From the NCBI GenBank assembly GCA_023458355.1, contig JAEWZS010000025.1:1-12233 (forward strand): a DNA stretch of 12,233 nt, in the 5' to 3' direction. The notes beneath the pieces were generated by a model, which saw only the letters and a program-made list of their open reading frames with translations, had not been told where the DNA came from and ran no database searches. The DNA is from Bacillota bacterium. GTDB lineage: Bacteria > Bacillota > Clostridia > Christensenellales > CAG-138. Position 1 is the stretch's first letter; the number at the start of each line of letters is the position of its first letter. This document shows, piece by piece, positions 1-8,942 of this stretch. Made by a program: the position numbers and the translations under genes.

Positions 1-2538
<2,538 letters not shown>

Positions 2539-2596
2539 TTCTATTTCCTCCTGTTTTGTATTCTTATGAAAGAACGGATCTCGCCTGCTTGCTATA

Positions 2597-2613
2597 CGGA
2601 GTTCTAATCTCCG
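2597..2613 (-). other. Small hairpin in the nifJ 5' leader
   Basis: The leader contains CGGAG and CTCCG arms (5 bp) around a 7-nt loop, about 60 nt upstream of the nifJ start. No T-run follows, so it is not a terminator. I match the leader to no known riboswitch; the hairpin may simply stabilise the mRNA or be chance. Confidence 0.35.
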
Positions 2614-2673
2614 GTTGCAGCTTTTTTCTTACTTGATACGACAAAAGAAGCACTTGGCTTTCAATCCGCTACT

Positions 2674-2702
2674 ATTATATTAATATGGCCTGCCGGTGTC
2701 AA
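2674..2702 (-). promoter_or_regulatory. Consensus sigma-70-type promoter of nifJ
   Basis: On the minus strand a perfect -35 TTGACA (2697-2702) and a perfect -10 TATAAT (2674-2679) are separated by exactly 17 bp. Transcription would start near 2667, giving a 5' leader of about 130 nt. A promoter this close to consensus fits a highly expressed central-metabolism gene. Confidence 0.9.
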
Positions 2703-3080
2703 GGCAATCAAGGCAGTATTGCAGGATTTCAATGTCGAAATGAAGGATTTATTTCAAAATAAAATCGTGCTGTTTTTTTCGTGTGCACGATGATGTTTTG
2801 GCAGAGCTATCCATAAGTCTATGTTATGGAGAATCCGGCAACAACTGCAAATTTGTTTCTTTTCTCAATCAAAACACGGGTTGTTAATAAACATGCGTTA
2901 ATTTTTTAGCCTTCTATAGTTGTATAATTCAGGGTATTTCCATAATATGGTAAATATTAGTGTTGCTTTTTGGGCATTTTTTTAAACTTCGCGTTAAATA
3001 AATCACAAAGTAGTGATCAATGCTAAAGGCACAAAAAATGATTTATTCAATAAAATTTACAATTTGATGCAAATTACCTG
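2703..3080. other. AT-rich intergenic region with several palindromes, no gene seen
   Basis: This stretch lies between the divergent nifJ and rpiR-family promoters. Neither strand has a convincing ORF with a ribosome binding site. It contains an inverted repeat ATCGTGC/GCACGAT (2764-2770 and 2785-2791), with the tighter palindrome TCGTGTGCACGA at 2779-2790. It also contains TCCATAA/TTATGGA (2810-2816 and 2824-2830, 7-nt spacer), CCATAATATGG (2940-2950) and TTTATTCAATAAA (3042-3054). These could be regulator sites for either flanking gene, but in AT-rich DNA some are expected by chance. Confidence 0.5.
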
Positions 3081-3109
3081 TTGAAAGCGTATATATCATG
3101 TATTATAGT
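3081..3109 (+). promoter_or_regulatory. Sigma-70-type promoter of the RpiR-family gene
   Basis: TTGAAA (3081-3086) and TATAGT (3104-3109) are separated by 17 bp, each one base from consensus. The predicted start near 3116 gives a leader of about 40 nt. Confidence 0.75.
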
Positions 3110-3155
3110 TATACCAAGCAAAACTCTTGTTGATGATCGGTAAGGAGATACTACT

Positions 3156-3953
3156 ATGCCTGCAAAAATGAAAATTCGCTCCGCTTACTCATCCCTCCCC
3201 TCCGCGGAACGAAAGGTTGCGGATTTTATCCTGCAAAATCCCGAGAAAGCCTCTCTCATGGTAATCAATGAGATCGCCGAAGCTTCGGGCGTGAGCGTGC
3301 CTTCCGTTACGCGCCTCGCTAAAAAGCTCGGTTACAAGGGCTTCCTTGATTTCCGCGTTGCTCTTGCTTCCGGCAATTCCTCTCTCGACTCCCTAAAGAG
3401 CGACCCCGTGCACCCGGACGATACGGACAGCATGGTGGTTGAAAAGGTCTTCCTATCCTATATGCGGGCCGTGGAAGATACTTTAAAAGCGCTCGACCGC
3501 GAAAAGCTCAGCGAGCTTGCCGATCACATAATTTCGGCAAAGCGCATCTTCATCTTCGGCACATCCATTTCGGCGATGCTGGCCAAAGACCTCGTGATGC
3601 ATCTGAACCTTTCCGGTTATGACGCTATCGATGTAAACGATCCGGTGGTGATGGAGCTCTACGCCAAGCGCTTCACGCCCAACGATGTTTTCCTGGGTAT
3701 TTCCAGAAGCGGACGCACCAAGCTTTTGCTCGACGCGCTCAGGGCCGCCAAGCAGAAGGGCACATACTGCTCCTTCATCAGCAACTATGTTAACTCCCCC
3801 GCAGCAGCGCTTGCGGATTCGTTCTTCTGTACCTCCCGCGTGGACGACGTAAAGTCCATCGTCGGGCGCGAAACCAATGTTTCTATGTACACGCTCGTCG
3901 GCGCGCTGCTTGTACTTCTTGCGCGTAAACGACCGGATGCGGTCCTCGATTAA
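3156..3953 (+). CDS. MurR/RpiR-family transcriptional regulator (HTH plus SIS domain)
   Basis: This 265-residue protein has the two-domain layout of RpiR regulators. An N-terminal helix-turn-helix (about residues 1-77) contains SLPSAERKVADFIL and the recognition part VSVPSVTRLAKKLGYKGFLDF. A C-terminal SIS sugar-phosphate-binding domain (about 115-245) contains IFIFGTSISAMLAKDL and the phosphate-binding loop GISRSGRTK. Family members bind DNA as dimers or tetramers and usually respond to a phosphosugar. No sugar-metabolism gene is adjacent, so the effector and target cannot be named. The ATG is set by AAGGAG (3142-3147) with an 8-nt gap. The gene is monocistronic, with its own promoter and a strong terminator. 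It could control itself or the divergent nifJ through the palindromes between them, which is an inference only. Confidence 0.93.
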   Translation: MPAKMKIRSAYSSLPSAERKVADFILQNPEKASLMVINEIAEASGVSVPSVTRLAKKLGYKGFLDFRVALASGNSSLDSLKSDPVHPDDTDSMVVEKVFLSYMRAVEDTLKALDREKLSELADHIISAKRIFIFGTSISAMLAKDLVMHLNLSGYDAIDVNDPVVMELYAKRFTPNDVFLGISRSGRTKLLLDALRAAKQKGTYCSFISNYVNSPAAALADSFFCTSRVDDVKSIVGRETNVSMYTLVGALLVLLARKRPDAVLD

Positions 3954-3965
3954 GGGTTTTGCGTT

Positions 3966-4004
3966 ATATGCCGCGCGGGATTTAAGCCGCGCGGCATATT
4001 TTTT
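3966..4004 (+). terminator. Strong intrinsic terminator after the RpiR-family gene
   Basis: A perfect 13-bp stem (3966-3978 with 3987-3999, core GCCGCGCGG) surrounds an 8-nt loop and is followed by TTTTT. It lies 13 nt after the stop codon. Confidence 0.95.
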
Positions 4005-4030
4005 ATGTCCTGTTCCCTAATTTTGCTCTG

Positions 4031-4059
4031 TTGCGGCTATAGAACAAACGTGCTATACT
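4031..4059 (+). promoter_or_regulatory. Promoter of the PHP-domain gene
   Basis: TTGCGG (4031-4036) and TATACT (4054-4059) are separated by 17 bp. The predicted start near 4066 leaves a leader of about 50 nt before the ATG at 4115. Confidence 0.7.
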
Positions 4060-4114
4060 TTTTTCAAGCAATGGCTTTCAGCTAAAGCGGTACTTTTTTA
4101 CAAGGATGCAGGCC

Positions 4115-4885
4115 ATGATTTTTTCCGACTACCATACCCATACGGTTTTTAGTCACGGCACGGGCACCTGCGAGCAGAACGTCCTTGCCGCGATAGAACG
4201 CGGCCTTTCGCGCGTCACCATAAGCGAACACGGGCCGGCGCATATTTTTTACGGCGTGCGCGGAGAAAGGCTTCGTACACTTCGCCGCGAGGTGGACAGC
4301 CTCGCTTGCCGCTACGCAAACGATATTGAGGTGCTGTTCGGCCTCGAGTGCAATCTTACCGATTACGGCGAGTGTGACGCACCCGAGGATGCATCTGCTA
4401 TGTGCGACGTGCTCCTTCTTGCGTACCACAAAGGCGTACGCCATAAAAGCCCCTTTATGCCCCGCCTCAGCGCGGAAGCATTTAAACAATCTAAAAACGA
4501 CCCCGTCGAAACCGCAAACGCGCTTTTGGAGGCCGCCGAGAAATATCGCATCACAGCGTTTTCCCATCCGGGGCTCTATGTGAAAAGCGATATAGCAACC
4601 TTAGCTAAGGGTGCGGCCGAACTCTCTGTATTACTTGAAATCAATTCCGCGCGCGTCACCATGAGTGCGGAAGAACTCAAACAGGCGGAAGCGCTCGGCG
4701 CGAATTTTCTCATAGGCAGCGACGCACACAAGCCTAAAAACGTGGGTAACTTTACGTTGGGCCTCAACGCTGCGTTCGAGGCGGGGGTAATCGACAGCGT
4801 ATTGAATTATGTGCCCGATATGCCGCAGCCGATTTTCTTGCCCGGCTATGGCGCTGCTTCTGCCGACCTCGGCGCGCAAAGCTGA
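4115..4885 (+). CDS. PHP-domain metal-dependent phosphoesterase (YcdX/HisK-like)
   Basis: A cytoplasmic hydrolase of the PHP superfamily, 256 residues. All nine expected ligands of the trinuclear metal centre can be placed: H7 and H9 (DYHTHT), H14 (SHG), H39 (SEHGP), E78 (GLECN), H105 (AYHKG), H152 (FSHPG), D204 and H206 (GSDAH). Spacing closely follows E. coli YcdX, so the protein is probably a catalytically competent phosphatase; histidinol phosphatase (HisK) is another family member. The substrate is unknown and no his genes are nearby. I chose the ATG at 4115 over the in-frame ATG at 4106. AAGGA (4102-4106) sits 8 nt before 4115 but overlaps the earlier ATG, and the protein then begins MIFSDYHTHT as usual for the family. 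It is monocistronic, with its own promoter and terminator. Confidence 0.9.
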   Translation: MIFSDYHTHTVFSHGTGTCEQNVLAAIERGLSRVTISEHGPAHIFYGVRGERLRTLRREVDSLACRYANDIEVLFGLECNLTDYGECDAPEDASAMCDVLLLAYHKGVRHKSPFMPRLSAEAFKQSKNDPVETANALLEAAEKYRITAFSHPGLYVKSDIATLAKGAAELSVLLEINSARVTMSAEELKQAEALGANFLIGSDAHKPKNVGNFTLGLNAAFEAGVIDSVLNYVPDMPQPIFLPGYGAASADLGAQS

Positions 4886-4948
4886 TTACATCTGCGAAAT
4901 AGCATTTTACCGCCAAAGCATAGGTTGCCACCGATGTATACATAAACT

Positions 4949-4981
4949 AAATCCGCTCAGCCCGGCTGAGCGGATTTTATA
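4949..4981 (+). terminator. Intrinsic terminator after the PHP-domain gene
   Basis: A 12-bp perfect stem (4949-4960 with 4966-4977, AAATCCGCTCAG arm) with a 5-nt loop is followed by a T/A-rich tail. It insulates the gene from the operon downstream. Confidence 0.92.
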
Positions 4982-5032
4982 TTTTATTTCTTGTTATGCA
5001 TTATATTTTTATTTCATCACGATATATTTTTA

Positions 5033-5061
5033 TTGACATTTTTATTTTTATTTATTATGAT
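5033..5061 (+). promoter_or_regulatory. Promoter of the DUF2975/XRE operon
   Basis: TTGACA (5033-5038, perfect) and TATGAT (5056-5061) are separated by 17 bp made only of A and T. The predicted start near 5068 gives a leader of about 18 nt. The palindrome TTTCGAAA (5064-5071) lies on the start point and is a possible site for autoregulation by the XRE protein, which is untested. Confidence 0.88.
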
Positions 5062-5085
5062 GGTTTCGAAAGAGAGGCGAACTAT

Positions 5086-5652
5086 ATGACTGATACTATC
5101 GTGAAAGGTAAATCCGCACGCATTTTTATTACCATCGTCAACATTATCCGTTACTTTGCCGCGGCCTTCGCGTTTGTCTACGGAGTAATACTTGTAATTT
5201 TCACGTTTACGCCCGAAGGTTTGTTCCAAACATTGGAAAATGGCGGCATTATTCTCTCGGGATTCTCCGTTTCCGCAAAAGCGCTTCTACAGGCTAAAAA
5301 TGCCGGGCTTCCAGTGTGGATAGGAGCCGTTAGCGCGGGGCTTGGTGCCGCCATCGTATGGCTTTTCGCTGATGTGCTATTAAGCTTCTCAAACGGTAAA
5401 CCGTTTATCGAAAAAAACACAAAGAGGCTTTTTTGCATGGGCACACTTATGCTGGTCCAATCTTATGCTGCACAGGGTTTTCACTGCGTTGTAGCGGAAG
5501 GGCTTTTACGCCTTCCGGGCGCCTCCGGCCTTATTACGCCTTATTTTTCGCTCCTTCCTGACGGTGCAATTTTGGCATTTGGAGTTATAACGCTTGCGGG
5601 TGTGTTTCGTTACGGCATTCTTCTGCAAGGCGAACACGACTCCACAGTATGA
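5086..5652 (+). CDS. DUF2975 family integral membrane protein (YoaS-like)
   Basis: A 188-residue membrane protein with four hydrophobic segments: about residues 14-40 (FITIVNIIRYFAAAFAFVYG), 72-98 (VWIGAVSAGLGAAIVWLFAD), 113-140 (LFCMGTLMLVQSYAAQGFH) and 152-178 (LPDGAILAFGVITLAGVFRYG). The loop after the second segment contains SFSNGKPFIEKNTKRL, typical of DUF2975 proteins. The family's biochemical function is unknown. The ATG at 5086 is preceded by GAGAGG; an in-frame ATG at 4996 lies upstream of the promoter and is excluded. The gene is co-transcribed with the XRE regulator 9 nt downstream, a pairing also seen in Bacillus (yoaS/yozG) and many Clostridia. By analogy the regulator may control this membrane protein or be tethered or inhibited by it, which is inferred. 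Confidence 0.85.
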   Translation: MTDTIVKGKSARIFITIVNIIRYFAAAFAFVYGVILVIFTFTPEGLFQTLENGGIILSGFSVSAKALLQAKNAGLPVWIGAVSAGLGAAIVWLFADVLLSFSNGKPFIEKNTKRLFCMGTLMLVQSYAAQGFHCVVAEGLLRLPGASGLITPYFSLLPDGAILAFGVITLAGVFRYGILLQGEHDSTV

Positions 5653-5661
5653 GGTGAAATT

Positions 5662-5877
5662 ATGCCCATCATCATTCGCCTCGACCGCGTAATGGCCGAC
5701 AGAAAGATGTCGCTAAACGAACTCTCCGAGCGCGTAGGTATTACGCTTTCCAACCTATCCAACCTAAAAAATGCAAAAATCAGCGCAGTGAAACTTAGCA
5801 CTATGGAGGCTGTTTGCCGTGCACTCTCATGCCAACCCGGAGATCTGTTCGAATATACACCCGATGGCCAACCCTAA
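5662..5877 (+). CDS. Small Cro/CI (XRE, YozG-like) transcriptional regulator
   Basis: A 71-residue protein that is almost entirely one XRE-type helix-turn-helix (about residues 8-62: MSLNELSERVGITLSNLSNLKN, then LSTMEAVCRALSCQPGDLFEY). The ending CQPGDLFEY is characteristic of the YozG-like HTH that accompanies DUF2975 proteins. The ribosome binding site GAGGTGA (5651-5657) overlaps the stop codon of the membrane-protein gene, so translation is probably coupled. It has no separate sensor domain, so any signal must come from a partner, plausibly the adjacent membrane protein. Likely DNA-binding; the target is unknown but autoregulation is plausible. Confidence 0.9.
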   Translation: MPIIIRLDRVMADRKMSLNELSERVGITLSNLSNLKNAKISAVKLSTMEAVCRALSCQPGDLFEYTPDGQP

Positions 5878-5882
5878 TTTTC

Positions 5883-5902
5883 TATGGAATACCGCTTCCA
5901 TA
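5883..5902 (+). other. Short hairpin before the terminator
   Basis: TATGGAA and TTCCATA form a 7-bp stem with a 6-nt loop directly after the XRE stop codon. There is no T-run. It may protect the 3' end of the transcript or be incidental. Confidence 0.4.
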
Positions 5903-5923
5903 AGATGATGGATGCAATAAGAA

Positions 5924-5954
5924 GCGCCGACTGAAAAGTCGGCGCCGTTTTATT
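5924..5954. terminator. Intrinsic terminator shared by the convergent XRE and comB genes
   Basis: A perfect 9-bp stem (GCGCCGACT 5924-5932 with 5937-5945) is capped by a GAAA tetraloop. On the plus strand it is followed by CGTTTTATTT and serves the DUF2975/XRE operon. On the minus strand it lies 20 nt after the comB stop and is followed by TTCTTATT, so it probably also ends comB, less efficiently. Confidence 0.92.
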
Positions 5955-5965
5955 TAGCACTTCTA

Positions 5966-6673
5966 TTATTTCACGATGACGCCGTTTTCGTACACGGGTA
6001 CGACGTCGGTGATATCCTGCTGAAAGCAGAACTCCACGTCTTTTTCAAAGCCCATCTTTTGTAGATAGGCGAAATGCTTCGTCATGGAAAGGTCGGCGCG
6101 GCCGCTAAGCCAATCGGCATAGATCATGCTGCAAATTAAGGTAAGGTCGCTCATCTCAAGAGCACCTGCAGCATTTCTCACAAGTGCATCGGCGATTGCG
6201 CCCGCGGCGCAGATATCGTCTGCCGAAACGGAACCATCCGTACCCGCGCATGCTATGATGATATCCTCCCCGAGCGAAAGCGCTTTTTTTGCGACAGCTG
6301 TGCGGTTGATCATACCGCCAATTAAAACATGCTTGGCATCCTGCAAGGCATGAATGGCGACTGTGCCGTTGGTGGTGCTGAACACCACGCTCTTTCCTGC
6401 TACGTTTTCTTGTGAAAACTCGAACGGGGAATTGCCCAGTGCAAAACCGTTAATCGTAAAGCCGCCCTTTTCGCCTGCTAAGATACCGCCGATCCGCGAG
6501 GATATGGCGACCGCCGACGCTGCGTCTTCTACCGGAACCACTTGCTTCGCACCGTTTTTAATAGCGCATATGATGCTCGTAGTAGCTCTTAATACATCCA
6601 CTACGATTACGGTTTTGTTTGAGATAGAGTTGCTCGCCACCTTGACGGTGTGCGAAAATGTATCGACGCGCAT
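5966..6673 (-). CDS. comB: 2-phosphosulfolactate phosphatase (ComB family)
   Basis: ComB dephosphorylates 2-phosphosulfolactate to sulfolactate, a Mg-dependent step first described in coenzyme M synthesis. Bacterial homologues occur without coenzyme M; in Bacillus, sulfolactate is a spore component and a ComB-like protein (YitC) belongs to the sporulation-linked yit genes. This 235-residue protein is full length for the family. Motifs: VDVLRATTS (25-33), GEKGG (67-71), GFALGNSP (76-83), TTNGT (100-104) and CAGTDG (143-148). The start is set by GAAGGAG (6679-6685). It has its own promoter downstream of spmB and shares a terminator with the convergent operon. No ComA-type synthase is visible, so the actual substrate here is inferred from family membership. 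Its position beside spmAB fits a spore role but does not prove one. Confidence 0.9.
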   Translation of the reverse strand: MRVDTFSHTVKVASNSISNKTVIVVDVLRATTSIICAIKNGAKQVVPVEDAASAVAISSRIGGILAGEKGGFTINGFALGNSPFEFSQENVAGKSVVFSTTNGTVAIHALQDAKHVLIGGMINRTAVAKKALSLGEDIIIACAGTDGSVSADDICAAGAIADALVRNAAGALEMSDLTLICSMIYADWLSGRADLSMTKHFAYLQKMGFEKDVEFCFQQDITDVVPVYENGVIVK

Positions 6674-6729
6674 ATTTGCTCCTTCTTCTTGGTAACGCGA
6701 GCCTCAACAGTCGCGCAAACCCTCCATGT

Positions 6730-6758
6730 ATTTTAGCAAAACGCAGACCGCATTGCAA
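6730..6758 (-). promoter_or_regulatory. Promoter of comB
   Basis: On the minus strand TTGCAA (6753-6758) and TAAAAT (6730-6735) are 17 bp apart, with an extended -10 TGC directly upstream of TAAAAT. The predicted start near 6723 leaves a 50-nt leader. Confidence 0.72.
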
Positions 6759-6852
6759 CAAAGTTCCCCTACACGCATTACGTGGCAAAAACAGGAAACT
6801 TGTCATTCAAAGGATTCTGCCTCTGCCGTAGGATAGTAAAATGTAGTTTGCA

Positions 6853-7362
6853 TCAAGCAAACGCCGCATACGCAAACAAAAGCGCCGCTGCCGTGCCCAC
6901 GATGCCGGCAAGGATAGCGACCGGCAGTGTGTAGCGCGTTTTTGTGACACCTACCGCGCCGAAATAGAGTGCGATGGTGTAGAATATAGTTTCTGTGGAG
7001 CCGAGCATCACCGATGCCGCATAGCCTGAGAACGAATCCACACCATAGGTATCGTATACGTCTTTTAAGAGCGCCATGGATGCGCTTCCGGAAAATGGCC
7101 GCAATATAAAAAGCGGCACCAACTCCCGCTTTAATCCCACCGCCTCAAACGCAGGTGCCGTAAACGTAATAAACGCCGAAAGCGCTCCTGAGGCGCGCAG
7201 CACCGAGAGCGCCGCTATCATGGCTGCCATGGGGGGTAGTATTTGCAAAAGCATTGGGAATGTTTCCTTCACACCAGAAAGAAACGCACCGTACACGTCC
7301 GTTTTTTTGTAGTAGGCGTAAATCAACAGCATGAGAATGAGTGCAGGCACAAGATAGCTCAT
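6853..7362 (-). CDS. spmB: Spore maturation protein B
   Basis: An integral membrane protein of 169 residues (Bacillus SpmB is slightly longer) of the nucleoside-recognition/gate-like family. In Bacillus, SpmA and SpmB are needed for full dehydration of the spore core; the transported species is not established. The sequence shows hydrophobic segments at about 4-18, 34-58, 87-105 (with RPFSGSASMALL), 115-136 and 145-168. The motif RPFSGSAS and the stretch GSTETIFYTIALYFG are typical of SpmB. The ATG overlaps the spmA stop codon as ATGA (7359-7362) and is preceded by GAGGAAACG, so the two genes are translationally coupled. A 6-bp hairpin (6846-6862) overlaps the stop codon but has no T-run, so I do not call a terminator. 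Confidence 0.93.
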   Translation of the reverse strand: MSYLVPALILMLLIYAYYKKTDVYGAFLSGVKETFPMLLQILPPMAAMIAALSVLRASGALSAFITFTAPAFEAVGLKRELVPLFILRPFSGSASMALLKDVYDTYGVDSFSGYAASVMLGSTETIFYTIALYFGAVGVTKTRYTLPVAILAGIVGTAAALLFAYAAFA

Positions 7363-7919
7363 CGTTTCCTCATAAGCCCGGCAAGAAGGAGTGCAGTTAA
7401 AAATGCCGCTACGGACGAAATAAACGTTGGCAGCACCACCGCATAAACGTCCGTGGAGCCGTATACGGCGCGCATGGCGAGCACATTGGTTGGCAAAAGC
7501 TCGATGGCAGCTGCGTTAAGACACAAAAACAAGCACATATCGTGCGTAGCAACTCCCTTTTTCGAAATGGTTTTTTCAAATTCCGCCATGGCGCGAAGCC
7601 CAAACGGCGTAGCCGCGCTTCCGAGACCAAAAAAATTTGCAGCAAGATTGAGTGTAACAGGTGCTACAGCCTGCGGTGAATCGGGGAACAAGCGCTTAAA
7701 AAGTGGCTTTGCCAAGCGAGAGAGCGAATCCACAAGCCCCGCTTCCTTTGCGACATTCATAAGCCCCATCCAAAGCATGTATGCACCCGAAAGAGAGATG
7801 CATAGCGTTACCGCATCCGACATGCCGGCAACAAGCGCATCCGCCGCACCGCCCGCGTCGCCATTGATGGCACCAACAATAAGTCCCACCGCGAGCATCA
7901 GCCCCCAAAGCCAGTTCAT
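7359..7919 (-). CDS. spmA: Spore maturation protein A
   Basis: A membrane protein of 186 residues that acts with SpmB in late endospore maturation. Diagnostic segments are MNWLWGLMLAVGLIVGAINGD at the N-terminus (first hydrophobic helix), GAYMLWMGLMNVAKEAGLVD, then NLAANFFGLGSAATPFGLRAM and LCLNAAAIELLPTNVLAMRA, which are strongly conserved in SpmA. I start at the ATG at 7919: GAGGTGG (7928-7934) is 8 nt upstream, whereas the in-frame GTG at 7931 lies inside that ribosome binding site. The gene lies 32 nt downstream of the rsmI terminator (counted to its ribosome binding site) on the same strand, which leaves almost no space for its own promoter. In Bacillus the spmAB genes are expressed in the mother cell under sigma-E; I could not place a convincing sigma-E site here. 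Confidence 0.93.
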   Translation of the reverse strand: MNWLWGLMLAVGLIVGAINGDAGGAADALVAGMSDAVTLCISLSGAYMLWMGLMNVAKEAGLVDSLSRLAKPLFKRLFPDSPQAVAPVTLNLAANFFGLGSAATPFGLRAMAEFEKTISKKGVATHDMCLFLCLNAAAIELLPTNVLAMRAVYGSTDVYAVVLPTFISSVAAFLTALLLAGLMRKR

Positions 7920-7961
7920 CAAGCAAACCACCTCAAAAATGTTTATGAGAGGGAAAGAAAG

Positions 7962-8001
7962 ATTACAACAAAGCGGCTCCGCTTATCGGAGCCGCTTTGT
8001 T
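7962..8001 (-). terminator. Strong intrinsic terminator after rsmI
   Basis: A perfect 15-bp stem (7967-7981 with 7987-8001) with a 5-nt loop lies 11 nt beyond the rsmI stop codon. On the minus strand its descending arm ends in TTTGTT and is followed by GTAATCTTTC, a moderate T-rich tail. Confidence 0.88.
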
Positions 8002-8012
8002 ATATTCTCTAT

Positions 8013-8849
8013 TCATTTGCCCTTCAGCTCCACCGCCAGCGCGTACGCCTCGTTACGGGGTACATCCAGCACAGCGCTTGCCTGCTTGGCGGCATCCTTG
8101 GCGCTTAAGCCCTGTTCAAGAAGCAGCGTGAGGAATTCTTCGAGCCGCCCGGGTGTCTGTTCCGTATTTGCCTCTGCTGCGCCGCCTACGGCAAGCACAC
8201 ACTCGCCCTTGGGCGGCTCGTTTTCGTAGCGGGCAGAAAGAGAGGAAAGTGTACCGCGCACGGCCTCCTCGTGAAGCTTGGTAAGTTCGCGCATAAGCGC
8301 TGCAGGCCTGTCGCCGTAGGTTACTAAAAGCTCGTCAAGCGTAGCCTTAACGCGGAGCGGACTTTCATAAAAAAGGATTGTGCCGGTATGACGGGCAAGC
8401 GAGGCGAGTTTTAAGCGCCGCTCCTTTGTTTCACGCGGCAAAAAGCCGGCAAAGCATGCATCTTTTGTCGGAAGCCCGCTCATAACAAGCGCAAGAAGCG
8501 ATGCGGACGCACCGGGCAGCACCTCAAAGGGAATGTTGTCGCGGATGCACGCCGAAACAAGCCTCTCACCGGGGTCTGAAATGCCGGGCAGCCCCGCGTC
8601 GCTTACATAGGCGACGCTGAGGCCCTCTTTTATCTTTTGCACAATTTCCTCCGCCTTTTGTGCCTCGTTATGTGCATGGCACGAAAAGAGCGGTTTTTTG
8701 ATGTTGAGGTGCTTTAAAAGCGCGCCGCTGTGCCGTGTATCCTCGGCGTACACAGAGTCTACCTCGCTAAGCACGCGAACGACACGGAAGGTAATATCCT
8801 CCAGATTGCCTATCGGCGTTGCGCAAAGATAGAGCTTTGGTTCGAGCAT
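8013..8849 (-). CDS. rsmI: 16S rRNA (cytidine(1402)-2'-O)-methyltransferase
   Basis: RsmI uses S-adenosylmethionine to 2'-O-methylate C1402 in the decoding centre of 16S rRNA. This 278-residue protein has the tetrapyrrole-methylase fold with the RsmI hallmarks: ATPIGNLEDIT (10-20), AEDTRHS (35-41), SDAGLPGISDPG (83-94), LPGASA (111-116), SGLP (about 124), then FAGFLPRETKERR and ILFYESPLRVKATL. Length matches E. coli RsmI (about 286). The ATG at 8849 is preceded by GGAGG (8855-8859) with a 5-nt gap. It lies 93 nt downstream of trmN6 on the same strand with no clear terminator or strong promoter between, so the two are probably co-transcribed. The same pair occurs near metS/metG in Bacillus (yabB, yabC). 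Confidence 0.97.
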   Translation of the reverse strand: MLEPKLYLCATPIGNLEDITFRVVRVLSEVDSVYAEDTRHSGALLKHLNIKKPLFSCHAHNEAQKAEEIVQKIKEGLSVAYVSDAGLPGISDPGERLVSACIRDNIPFEVLPGASASLLALVMSGLPTKDACFAGFLPRETKERRLKLASLARHTGTILFYESPLRVKATLDELLVTYGDRPAALMRELTKLHEEAVRGTLSSLSARYENEPPKGECVLAVGGAAEANTEQTPGRLEEFLTLLLEQGLSAKDAAKQASAVLDVPRNEAYALAVELKGK

Positions 8850-8942
8850 TAGTCCCTCCGGTTAGTGAAAAAGTGTGCCTTACATTTATGGAGACTATCA
8901 TTCGTAGGCGGAATGCCCACATGCCGCCCTAAAAGGGTAACA

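Noticed and set aside
2881..2893. TTGTTAATAAACA as a Rex (redox repressor) site for nifJ
   Set aside because: Only one half matches the Rex consensus TTGTTAANNNNTTAACAA and it lies about 180 bp upstream of the nifJ promoter.
4082..4567. 161-codon minus-strand frame opposite the PHP-domain gene
   Set aside because: Antisense to a gene with all its catalytic residues intact; no promoter or ribosome binding site and no recognisable domain.
4996..5085. Upstream ATG extension of the DUF2975 protein
   Set aside because: It starts upstream of the TTGACA/TATGAT promoter at 5033-5061, so it would not be in that transcript; the ATG at 5086 has a ribosome binding site.
7940..7947. CATAAACA as a sigma-E -10 for spmA
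   Set aside because: Poor match beyond CATA, no good -35, and the implied start would fall inside the ribosome binding site.
8907..8928. GGCGG/CCGCC inverted repeat between trmN6 and rsmI as a terminator
   Set aside because: Only 5 bp with a 12-nt loop and no T-run in the direction of transcription.
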